Shown: positions 34,016-44,266 of the stretch, one piece after another | Layout: the number at the start of each line of letters is the position of its first letter | Numbering within the stretch: position 1 is the stretch's first letter | NCBI RefSeq assembly: GCF_958298935.1 | Contig: NC_084932.1 | Location: 4,133,501-4,197,500, forward strand | Origin: Phragmites australis | Lineage: Eukaryota > Streptophyta > Magnoliopsida > Poales > Poaceae | Direction: 5' to 3' | Length of the DNA: 64,000 nucleotides | The notes under the pieces: model-generated | The model's database searches: none | What the model was told of the DNA's origin: nothing | The model's input: only the letters and a program-made list of their open reading frames with translations | Position numbers and translations under genes: made by a program

Positions 34016-34228
34016 TGTTGGATTTAATCCTAGCGTGGGCATCAGAGATTCGAATCACATGGAAGCATGGAATTCGTATACAGCTCGTATACAGCAAGGG
34101 TGTCGTTCGTATGTGTGCAGGACTATGGTTCGTACGGTGTGTACGAGTTTAGTTAAGAGTTAATAGAGTCAGAAATTTCATCCCAAAAAAACTTGCGATT
34201 TGTTTCTATTCCTTTGTTGTTTTCGTCT
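34016..34228 (+). repeat. Copia 3' LTR, left part
   Basis: TGTTGGATTTAATCCTAGCG onward matches the 5' LTR to TTGTTGTTTTCGTC. The next part of the LTR (equivalent to about 29370-29505) is missing. The LTR resumes at 36849 with GAACTCATCATTCG and ends at 36922. Confidence 0.85.
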
Positions 34229-36848
34229 AGACCCGTCCACAACGACCCGTCCTCCCTGCACAACTATAAACCCACCCCCAATCTCACTACCCCCTCTCTG
34301 TTGCTTTCCACTCGCTCCTCACCAACGCCCGAGCCGCCATTGCCACCCTGAAGCTCCGCCGCATGTTGACCGCCATAGCCGAGCCCTCCCCGGTGCTTGT
34401 GAGGACGTCATCGGCTTCGCAGGAGCACGAGGAACCTTCCCCGCTGCACCTTGACGTAGTTCCATCACCGCAAGCCATCCTTCACCGAGCTCTGGTGGGC
34501 ATTGCCACTACACACCATTGTTAGAGTTCGCAATTACGCCCCGAAGCCTGCTAACGTTCTCTTCGACATCGCAGGACCTCTAGTAGGCTTTCCCGACTCT
34601 CGGCTCCCTCTCCTTGCCGCTGGAACTACCTTCCTGTCAATTTCCGATCATTGCCGACCGCTCCTTTCCATCGATGACCACTGTCGAGATGCCTCTAATC
34701 GTCATGAAGCCCTCGGTGAGATTCACCATCGCCTTCTCATTCTTTTGCGTCATTCCCCGTCATGTTTGGTGCCCTGTTGCGCGTGCGCGCGCATCGCCGC
34801 CACAACCGCCACCAACCACCATCTCCCTCCCCAATCACCCTAGCCGTCTGATATGTAGCGTGCGGCCATGATTAGATCCGAGATGTACCCCTTCGCGAGC
34901 CAATAGGAAGCCACCACGTGTGCGCATAATACCAATCAGATGGTGTAGTCCCCGTCAACGCCACGTGTCGACGTGTCGGCCGCGTCAACCACCTAAGCTG
35001 AGTCAGTAGTCCCAGTTAGCGATGAAGTCAGCATTGCGCAATAATTAGGATTTTATAATTAAAATTAACTTGTTAATCCTTTTAATTAGATAAATTCGCA
35101 TTTAATTCCCTAAACTTTTCTATTTTCACAAAAGGGACCCTGTTAGTACTATTATTTTACATTTACCCCCCTAAAGTTTTATAGATTTACATATAGGTCC
35201 CTAAAATTTTACAAATAAGCCCCCTAGACTTTTCTGTTTTACCAAATAGTCCCTGCTATTTTACAAAAAAACCCCTGTAACTTCAAACCTTTATAACTTT
35301 TTCATACGAGCTCCGTTTTAGGCGATTCTTGCGCTCACGCGATCGTAGTAACGAGTACGTTTCCGCTAGTAGGCTTTGTATAGTGCTTTGCTACTATTTA
35401 GTGTACTATTCTTAGATGTTTGTACTTGCTTGTTTCTAGTGTTCGCGAATGCAATAGGAGACAAGCAGTTCGTGAACCTGTAGGACCAGACTTTTGAAGA
35501 GTTTGAGCAACCCACTGTTGAAGGCAAGTGTCCTTGATCACATTAAACCTATTGTAGGAAAGTGTGTCTTTTACTTTTAGTTGCATGCTTATCAATATGA
35601 ATCCCATTGCTAGGGTTTACTAGATACTTTCATGATTATCCTTGTCGCTTGTGTTATAGTTTGGGTATCAAGGGTAGAAATGCTTAGTCATGTTGTCAAG
35701 TCGGGTGGTTTAAATGTCAATTTGTTAAATGGTTTATGCAACATGAACTGGTTGGGGTAATCTTTTGAAGCAATATGGATCATATGGATATAGACAGGTT
35801 GGTTTGGTTGGTATGGCTGTTGTGTGCGCATTGGGTGATGTGCGAGTACATGCTTTAGATCCTAAGGACCAGTTCAAGGACATGTAACCCTGCACAAAAG
35901 CGCAACCACGAGGCTTATATGGGTACGGCCTGGCCAATTAATTAGATGTCCTCCTTATTCTATGCGCACCAGTTGGCTGTTGAGTGGCACAAGAGGGGGT
36001 ATCTATAGTGGATGGAATCCCTGTTAGCGATGAAACCTTAGTTGGTGTACACAGATTTAGAGGCGCTTTGTAAAGGCCTTGTAGTGAGACTCTGACTCTA
36101 CACCTCGGATGTGTGAAGCAACACAGGAATCATGACTCTTGGTTAAAGTGTGTAACCTCTGCAGAGTGTAAAACTGATATATCAGTCGTACTCACGGTCA
36201 AGAGCGGGTTTGGAATTCTTCATGATTAGAGGAGGATCTTGGATGGTTGATTTTGGTAATCGGGTGGTGGTAACTTGATGAATCGGTAGTCGAATATGGA
36301 ATATCTGATGAGTTTTGTAGTCGGATGGAATCCGATAAACTGTTTCTCTTAATGTTGGTATCATCACACATAGTAATTAGGCCTGCTATGTCTTTTTGAG
36401 TTCTAGATTATGATGGCATGGATGCAGTAAACCTGAGTCAACCCTTTCTAGTCTTGAGCCCTCATGTCATACCTTTTCATACTTGCTTAGTACTCTATGT
36501 ACTCACGCTTACTTTCTCCTAACCACTTGTTGCTACTCAGAAGGTGAAGACTTCGAGGATCTTCCGGATGATGGAGCTGAGTTCTAAGAGGAGGAAGACT
36601 TCAACCCAGAGATGATGTTCTAGGCTGGCACTCCCCCGGACAACGCCTGTGGATTGATGGAAGACCCGCTACCGTTGGTTTATCTTAGTGTTTTTCTTTA
36701 AGACCTATGGGTCCTTTTGTATTGAACCTTATCGTTATGTAATGGCATTGTAATGATTTCACTTATGACGTCACCGCATGTATGAAAATTTGATCCTGGT
36801 ATACATGTGGAATGCATCTGGTTTGCTCTTTTGAAACCGGATGTGACA
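34229..36848 (+). mobile_element. LTR of a second gypsy-type element nested in the copia 3' LTR, left end lost
   Basis: The right end GGATGTGACA meets copia sequence at 36849. The left end lacks a terminal TG. A TATA-like CTATAAACC sits at 34265, followed by a CT-rich leader, AT-rich 'TTTAATTCCCTAAAC' sequence and about 1.5 kb of further non-coding sequence. The layout resembles long Tekay-type LTRs. No pol domain is present. Pieces read like protein, for example GEDFEDLPDDGAEF at 36541-36582. A deletion across the left junction removed the LTR's start and about 130 bp of copia LTR. Confidence 0.55.
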
Positions 36849-36922
36849 GAACTCATCATTCGCGTGGTCGAGGAACTTGAGCTGGTCGTGCGTGTGATCA
36901 TTATGGGTGTCTGAATTCAACC
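36849..36922 (+). repeat. Copia 3' LTR, right part
   Basis: GAACTCATCATTCGCGTGG to GTCTGAATTCAACC matches the last 74 bases of the 5' LTR. The final base is C where the 5' LTR has A. TGGTT follows, matching the left flank. Confidence 0.85.
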
Positions 36923-36927
36923 TGGTT

Positions 36928-38082
36928 GTCACGCTCTCCATTTTCTCTGTGGAAATTAGGCTACTAGTCACTATGGAAGTCATCTTGACTGGTTATATGG
37001 ATACGAATTCGACTGAAGAAGAAAACAGTTTGACTCTACAAAACTGTTATTTTGAAGGGCACAAAACTAGAATTAGAGTGGCAGTTGCGATAGCTTTTTG
37101 GGATTGGATGGTTGGCAACCATGCCTATAGATGAAATGTTCAAGGCTGTAAGCATCTAGTAACTTATACATCAGAGAACTCACTATCTTGAAAGCTGCTT
37201 ACCTGATGCTCTGCTGCATTGCTTGAGAAGTCAAGCTTGCTGCCACTCTGTATGATAACCTATGGCATCACAGCACTTTCTTGAAAACTGCTTAAAAAAT
37301 ATCGTAATTTCTGGGAGGGTGCCATGTTATCCCTTAAAAAGTAGGACAGCTTGTGGAATGATTCAACAAACCATTCATGAAAGTCTTTAGATCAGTCAAG
37401 CCCACTGGTGGCTGGCGTTTTCAGCTAAATGGTAATGTGGCAAGTCTCTCTCATTCTCCATTGTCTTGGTGCAAATTGGGTCAGGTGGGAAGCCGCTTTT
37501 GACTGGTTTTACCGTATGGAGAATGATTCCACTGACTGATCATTAGCAATTAAATATTAAGTTGTATTAGTGCAATTAAATAGTTTATTATACTACATCT
37601 ATGAATTCTAATGTGGGTTAGAATAGAATTTGCTCGGTATTAACATTGGTGATGGGTGTGAATACATGTGTCAGTTCAGGAGAAAATATATATATAGTGG
37701 GACAAATCCTTACACTCTCACCTTTCAAGAATATCAGAGGGCATCAAGGCACTATCTTCTCTACAACTGCTTGATTGCTACTCTGCTCTGCTGCGTCCAT
37801 GGATAGTCAAGATAGACGCCAATATCTTTAGTATCTTGTCAATAACTATTGTGTTTTTTGGGGCAGCATCATGTTTTCAGATCATCATCATCTAATTAAT
37901 CAGAATAGCTCGTGGAATTAAAGTTGGTCAGTCAAGTCTACTCATGGATGGCGCTTTCATCTTTGGCGATAGTGTGTAAAGGCAACAGCTTTCTCCATTT
38001 TCTTCATGGTAATTGGGTTGATCACTTCGGAAGCCGTCTTTGACTGGTTTTATGGATAGGATTCTACTGAAGAAGAAAACAC
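36928..38082 (+). repeat. RLK-upstream blocks: copy A (right part), copy B, copy C
   Basis: Copy A continues from 36928 to about 37060 (TCTCCATTTTCTCTGTGG, GACTGGTTATATGGATACG, CTGAAGAAGAAAACAG). Copy B is about 37140-37560 (GGTGGCTGGCGTTTTCAGC, GACTGGTTTTACCGTATGG). Copy C is about 37630-38082 (GGATGGCGCTTTCATC, GACTGGTTTTATGGATAGG, CTGAAGAAGAAAACAC). No gene is present. Copy C runs directly into the RLK2 coding remnant. Confidence 0.7.
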
Positions 38083-39864
38083 TTTCCAGTCAACTCCAGT
38101 ATCTAGTCCTCCTGGGACGAAATCAGCTGTCAGGAGATTTTCCTTCTGGTATAGCAAACCTTCGCAACCTGATCCATGTGTCATTGGTTAAGAATCAATT
38201 TACTGGTGTGTTTCCAGAATGGCTTGGAACTATAAAAAATCTGCAAGAAGTATCACTAGCCAGCAATTTCTTTACAGGGGTCAATTACTTTGGGTGACTG
38301 TGAAAGTTTACAAGTTATCGAGCTGGGCCATAACGCTTTCAATGGAAGCACCCCACATCGTTAGGCAATATAACTAGCCTACAAGTTCTCAATTTGTCTC
38401 ACAATAACTTGACCGGATCAATACTAGTGTCTCTTGGCAGCCTACAACTTCTTGAGCAACTAGATTTGTCATTCAACCACCTAAATGGTGAGGTCCCAAC
38501 AAAAGGAATATTTGAGAATGCAACTGCCGTGCAGATTGATGGAAACCAGGGGCTTTGTGGTGGGGCTGTGGAGTTACAGTTACTCTCTCGTTCTGTCACG
38601 CCTTTGAATTCCAGAAGGCACAAGCGTTCCACATTGCAAAAAGTGGTGATCCCATTAGCCAGCATTGTGGCACTTGCTATAGTAGTATCTGTAATGTTGC
38701 TCTGGAGGGGCAAACAAAAGAGAAAACCTATATTAATTTCAGTCCTCATCTGGTAGCAACTTTTTGAAAGTTTCTTATTACAATGATCTTGCTAGAGCAA
38801 CAGAGGGGTTTTCCGCATCCAATTTAATTGGTAGAGGAAGATATTCTTCCGTATATCAAGGAAAAATGTTCCAAGACAGAATTGTGGTTGCAATCAAAGT
38901 TTTCAGCTTAGAAACAACGGGAGCACAAAAGAGCTTCATTGCAGAATGTAATGCTCTGAGAAATATGCGACATCGAAACCTAGTTCCGATCCTAACTGCG
39001 TGCTCAAGTATTGATTATAAGGGGAATGATTTCAAAGCCTTAGTCTATGAGTTCATGCCGCGAGGTGACCTGCATGCACTGCTGTACTCAACTCAAGATG
39101 ATGCGAACACTTCAACTCCGAGCTGCATTACACTGGCACAAAGGTTAAGCATTGTGGTGGATGTTGCAGATGCATTGGAATACCTCCACCATAACAACCA
39201 AGGAACTATTGTTCATTGCGATCTGAAGCCAGGCAACATTCTTTTGAATGACAACATGACGGCACATGTTGGAGACTTTGGTCTTGCAAGGTTCAAAGTT
39301 GATTCTACAGCAGCATCTTCCAGTGATTCGATCTCAACTTCTTCAGTTGCTATAAAGGGAACTATTGGATATGTTGCCCCAGGTATTCTAATTTTCGTAA
39401 TGCGTTGTGGTTCCTCTACTAAACTTTGGACTAAAACTTTCTTGTATATGTTATCCACAGAATGTGCAGCAGGTGGTGGAGTTTCAAGTGCTGGGGATGT
39501 TTACAGCTTTGGGATTTGTCTACTTGAAGTATTTTTGCGGAAGAGGCCAACTGACGATATGTTCAAGGACGGGCTGAACATTGCAAGATTCGTTGAGATG
39601 AACTTCCCGGACAGGATATCACAGATTGTAGATCCTGAAATACTAGAAGAGGAGCATGCATTATTGCAACAAACACCTGCAGCCATGAAGGAGAAAAGCT
39701 TGGAGTGTTTACTTTCAGTGCTAAATATTGGACTTCGCTGTGCTAATCCATCCCCGAATGAGCGCATGGGCATGCGAGAAGTGGCTGCAAGGCTGCACGG
39801 AATCAAGGAGGCATATCTGAGGGGAAATATAGGTAATAGACTAGCTATTTCATTTATAATTTGA
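38083..39864 (+). pseudogene. Truncated LRR receptor-like kinase, RLK2
   Basis: It is homologous to RLK1 from the LRR near residue 370 to the end. The signal peptide, N-cap and first half of the LRRs are absent; the coding part begins directly after upstream copy C (AACACTTTCCAGTCAAC). Lesions against RLK1: about 290 bp lost between FFTGV and TLGDCESL (near 38281); one base lost at GCACCCCACATCG (about 38350); a 4-bp TAAT insertion in ATATTAATTTCAG (near 38732), shifting frame before the kinase. The kinase frame 38764-39382 plus 39461-39864 is intact: GRGRYSSV loop, VAIK, HCD (non-RD), DFGLARF. The 78-bp intron (CCAG|GTATTC to CCACAG|AA) has no stop in frame. The usual stop is lost, adding about 11 residues. 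No translatable receptor can result, although the kinase part could be transcribed. Confidence 0.88.
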
Positions 39865-41275
39865 TATAGCCTGGTTGTAGTTTACATAAGTTATATAACG
39901 AAAGTGCTGAGAAATGATGGTAAGGCTTGCTCCTCTGCAGACTCCTCCCGTCAGTAGGGCCAGCAAACTGAGGCTGGCAACCTGAAGCTGCAACACAATG
40001 GCTGTGTTTTTTTTTCTGTTTTCTTTATGTTTGGAGTTTCTTACGATACCCAATTGTTGCTTTTGGTTACGATTAATAATGAGTTGTTTGCAAGATTAGA
40101 GAAGTAAAGAACTTGTTGCGGTGAAGTCGGAGGTGCTATCGCGAGGGTGGCCTAGTATTGTTTGATTGTCCTTAGCAAGTCTGTTGTTGTTGTGGGAGCT
40201 TAGGGGCTTGGTTTCTGCTTTGAGGTGCCGTTCCGGTTTGCGAACGGTCTTTCAATTATATTTTGCATGGTTTCTTCCTCTCAGGAGGCCCGGTGTTGTA
40301 ATTCTATTCTTCTTAAATGATGACACAGCTCCAAGGCTGTGTTTTTTTTCTCTCTTTTCTTTATGTTTGGAGTTTTTTTCAATACTAAATTGTTGCTTTT
40401 GGTTATGATTAATGTTGGGGAAGAAAATATCTTCCACTAACAAAGTGCGGCGAGAGCTCACTCACAAGAGTGGCTCAAGCTTGGAAAAAAATAAGGAGGA
40501 AGAAATACCAATAATGTGAATAGTAAAAAAGATCTGTTCCTTGGCTTGATAGATATGGATCTGTATTCATCCGGGGTGTAAGTATTCAAATATGTCTTTA
40601 CAGATATAGCGATACAAGTTATCACCATACCACAGGGACATAGAGCTGGTTGAATTACACAGCCCGGGTCCAGGTAGAATACTTTTACCCTTACTTTCAG
40701 AAGATATTATCTACTATGGCAAATACAGTGGTGCAAGTGGCTCTAAGAGCATGGTACTCAGCCGGTCACATATTGCGGTGCCGCACTATCCCAGATGTCA
40801 GGATAGCCTCCACCTTCACTAGCATTAACTATCGGTAAATTTGTATCAGGCCAATTTGCAGTTGGTGTTCTCCCCTTGTTGATATTCCCTCTGGAGGTCA
40901 GCTACTTCTCCTGTCTCGAGAGGCATTGGCTGGAGAGGTTCATGGCCTCCAGATGCTGGACTTCCTACTGAGAATCCGGAGCCCAGAGAAGCTCTTGATT
41001 TCGACCCTTTAGTAATGTCTATGGGCTAGGATATTTCCCCCAACAATTAATAACGAGTTGTTTGCAAGATTTGAGAAGTAAAGAGCTTGTTGCGGTGAAA
41101 TCTAGTATTGTTTGATCGTCCTTGGCAAGTCTGTTGTTGTGGGAGCTTAGGGTCAGCAAACAGAGGCTACAACACCAAGGCTGTGTTTTTTTTTTCTGTT
41201 TTCTTTATGTTTGGAGTTTTTTACTATAGCCAATTGTTGCTTTTGGTTATGATTAATAACGAGTTGTTTGCATGA
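39865..41275 (+). repeat. RLK downstream block, repeated three times
   Basis: The word series GGCTGTGTTTTTTTT, CTTTATGTTTGGAGTTT, TTGTTGCTTTTGGTTA, GATTAATAA.GAGTTGTTTGCA and AGAAGTAAAGA.CTTGTTGCGG occurs at 39995-40120, at 40335-40412 continuing at 41046-41110, and at 41178-41275. Between the copies lies GCCTAGTATTGTTTGAT.GTCC. It is interrupted by the solo LTR at 40413. No gene is seen; the ORFs here are chance. A single related copy lies after RLK1. Confidence 0.7.
40413..41045. mobile_element. Solo LTR, target ATTAA duplicated
   Basis: 633 bp, beginning TGTTGGGGAAGAAAATATC and ending GATATTTCCCCCAACA, so the ends are inverted over about 8 bp plus the GATATTT/AAATATC words. ATTAA flanks it at 40408-40412 and 41046-41050. 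No internal region remains. Family and orientation are not resolved. Confidence 0.85.
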
Positions 41276-41535
41276 TGAAGCGTCGGAACCGCGACTAGAG
41301 GGGTTGAATGGGAGTCCTTAAAATTCTTCAAAAAGAACGAGGCATATATCCAATTCGTACCCAACACATCTCAACAACGAATCACAACAAAGCACAACAC
41401 AAAACACAACGGAAATGCCACAAAACTGCGCTCACAGCGAACACCTAAAGTTCCAATGTGTAGAAGGAATTAGGCGCTGAAAACACTGTTTATCGAAAGT
41501 TTTGATACTATTCATCAGAAGTTCTGATGACACTG
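41276..41535 (-). repeat. LTR end of a SIRE-like copia element
   Basis: In minus orientation it ends CCTCTAGTCGCGGTTCCGACGCTTCA and contains AGAAGTTCTGATGAATAG and GAAAGTTTTGATAAACAG-type words, as I recall from grass SIRE LTRs. Only the last 260 bp remain. Removing the solo LTR inserted at 41536 joins it directly to the copia gag/protease remnant at 61556. The rest of pol and the start of the LTR had been deleted before that insertion. Confidence 0.55.
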
Positions 41536-41930
41536 TGTCGGGAACGGTCCGAATTGTATTCTAATTAATGAACATGATGATCATTTTACAATCACAACCC
41601 AATGATTAACTAGAATCCAATCCCGGTAGTCTCGGCATGTGTTTTACGTCCAAGATCGGAACACGCGCCTTTACAAATGTTTCATCACATCAAGGCCAAA
41701 TAAAGAGCGAGTAATGTAAATATATTACAAGTCTTTAAATGATTACAACTTCATATTAATTTACAAGGTATGAGCACTAGGTGGACAAATGACAGTTTAA
41801 CTCATAGCTACCTAGAGTTACTACGCAGCGGAAAAGAAACTATAAACATCAAAAGATGAGCAGTGCCATATACCCTTAGGCACCACCCCAAAACGTCAAC
41901 TTACGAGTAGATAGCACTACTCTTGCCTGT

Positions 41931-44086
41931 TGTAATACCGAATTTTTGAGAGAGAGAAAAAAATAAAGAGTTTTGAAAAAAAGTTGACTTTTGATCCGTT
42001 GCTCGTATGGCCAATCGGAGACCGTGGTTGCGTTCATCTCGTCGAGACGAACCCATTTTGCTATTCATATGTCCGTTCCGGGCACTTTCTGACCCGTAGC
42101 AAGCCCAATAAATTTAGACTATTCGTTGTTTAGAAAAAATAAAATAAAAAAGGGATAAGTATCGGATGGATCGGTCCTCAACCCGATCCATCCAGATACA
42201 TCGAGCTCTCACGTTTCTCTCTCTCACGCGCGTCTCTCTCTCTCTCTCTCATGTTGCTTGCCGCCGGCCGCCGCTGCTTGCCTGTGCAGTACTGCGCCGC
42301 CGGCCGCCATCTCCTCCACCGGACCAGCTGCACGCCGCCGCCGGCCGCCGTGCCCCTGCTGCCGCCGTGCTGCTGCTGCGCCGCGTCGCGCCAAGCCGCG
42401 CCGCCGGTCGCCGCCGCCGGCCGCCGTGGTCGCTCTCCCTCTCTCTGTCCTGTCCGAGCTAGCCAGCAGCAGCTGAACCGAGTAAGCCAAAGGAGCCAGC
42501 CGAAGCAACGCCGAGCAGGAAGAAGAAGCGAGGAAGAAAAGAAAAGAAAAGAGAAAAGGAAAAAAAAAAGGGAAGAAAAAAAAAGGAAAAAGAAGAAAAA
42601 GGGAAAAGTTGGAAATTTCGGATTTTCGTCGGATTCGTCGTCAATCTTTCGAAGGCAATTTCTCGGTAATTTCTGGACATTTGTGGTTGAATTAAATCAA
42701 ATCAATCAATTCCTGTCGTATCATTTCATGTGATCAATAGTCTGATTCGTTTCGATAATCATTATTGATTCGAAGATACGACATCCGAGTTGAAATATTC
42801 ATTTCGATCATTAGAGCGAAGTCTAATTAGTGAGATTTTAGTTCGGCTTTGAATTGGAAATAGTGTATCATTTCATGTGATACAGTTTATGTTTAGTTTT
42901 CCGAAATATAGGCGTACCGATGGCGTGGACGTTGTTCTTTTTCGGTAATTAGTTTAGGTGCCTTTGGCGTATTAACATGCATCCACTTTTATTTCGTCGT
43001 TGCGGCGTCATTGTGCTAATGGTGTGTTTGTTCAGGTGGTGTGACCTCACGTCACAACCAGCGCCCGGCTTCATCGTCGGTAAAGGCAAGTGAATGTATT
43101 GTATGACTACGCTTTAATCTATTATTGGGTTGCCTACATTCTTTAATTACAATGCATTCATCTGATCTGAATAACTGATTATGAGCTGGTTACTATGTTG
43201 TTTACTTTTCTATAAGTTTACTCGATGATTGATTTATGAAGTGCAGTAAGTACGATATGCCATTCTGCAGTTGTTCATTATTATTTTATGCAATGTTTTT
43301 TTTAAGTCTCAAGCATTTTTCGGGAGTTATGTTGGTTATGCTTGAAGCACGTCATACATATACATCTCATGCATTGGAAGTTTGTCGTCGTCTTCTGGCC
43401 GCGACCGTACCGGTACAGTACCGTATGTCATGTGCATGGTTATGTCTTCTTATGAAATTCAATGAATCACTTGCATCAAATCTTATTTCCTTTAGTTATC
43501 TTGTATATAGATATATGTGCGGTTCTGAAGGCTTATACCAACCGAATGTTAAAATGTTTAATGTTATCGTTGGACTTGCTTAGTAATAATTGTTTCTCCT
43601 AGTGTTGGCGGTCTGTTTCATTACTAGTTTCTATTTAGAATTGTTAGCACTTTCAGCGGTGGCTAAATAGCTTTTGTTAAAGTACCTTTCACTTGCTGAG
43701 ATTTTCGAATCTCACCCGTGCTTTCTTTCCAGGTTCCTTTTGAGGTGTCAATCGCTTGCGGGATGGGTAGCTACACCTCGCCTGCACGTTCACTTTTTTT
43801 TTTTGGCTAAACTTGATGCCCTGTCAGATATTGTCTTTTGCCCTATAATGTTTATATAGTAAGTTTGATAGTGGTTCAGTGGTTTGGTCGAGGCTTGTAC
43901 CTCGTTTGCTCGGATCTGATTTTTGCTAGTGTGATATTCTATATCTGTTCTGTCTGGTTTTGTTGTTGCCTGTTGTACCTCCACTTTCAGGGGAGGTGCT
44001 GCTGAAATTTTTCCTCAGCTTTCGGCAGATTTTGTAGGTTGGCCTAATTGACCTTCCGGGCTTGTTTTGGTCCCCAGGGTGTTACA
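41931..44086 (+). repeat. Tekay 5' LTR
   Basis: 2156 bp, TGTAATACCGAATTTTTGAG to CCAGGGTGTTACA. It carries a CT-rich leader and GCCGCC-rich stretch (42210-42440) and a long purine tract (42515-42610), where frames with biased composition arise on both strands. A low-complexity KRKEKRKKK-like frame comes from the tract and is not a gene. Confidence 0.93.
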
Positions 44087-44266
44087 GTTGGTATCAGAGC
44101 CTAGACTTTAGGTCCTAGGTAATTAAATTCTAAAATTGACACACGTGCAGCTGTAGGATGGGTTTGGTTATATTTTCGTCGCATGCGCCTGTTTATATAT
44201 GTCTGTATGCTGATTTGTTCCTTAAGTGTTGTTGTTGAATGCTGAGCTTTTGGGTGTGGTTTGTAG

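Larger units (their letters stand above)
29155..36922 (+). mobile_element. Decayed Ty1/copia retrotransposon, target TGGTT duplicated
   Basis: LTRs start TGTTGGATTTAATCC and end in GAATTCAAC plus one base. TGGTT flanks it at 29150-29154 and 36923-36927. The primer-binding site TGGTATCAGAGCC (initiator methionine tRNA type) follows the 5' LTR at 29577, and the polypurine tract AAGGGGGAG precedes the 3' LTR at 34005-34013. Gag, protease, integrase, reverse transcriptase and RNase H lie in copia order, all with stops. A second LTR inside its own 3' LTR enlarges it by 2.6 kb. The target is an RLK-upstream block. Confidence 0.9.

Noticed and set aside
37630..38082. Missing first exon of RLK2 upstream
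   Set aside because: This is the non-coding upstream block shared with other copies; no signal peptide or LRR N-cap can be read.
42166..42733. ORFs in the Tekay LTR with KR/KE-rich or CCAASR-rich sequence
   Set aside because: They come from the purine tract and GCC-rich leader and recur identically in the other LTR; no gene structure.
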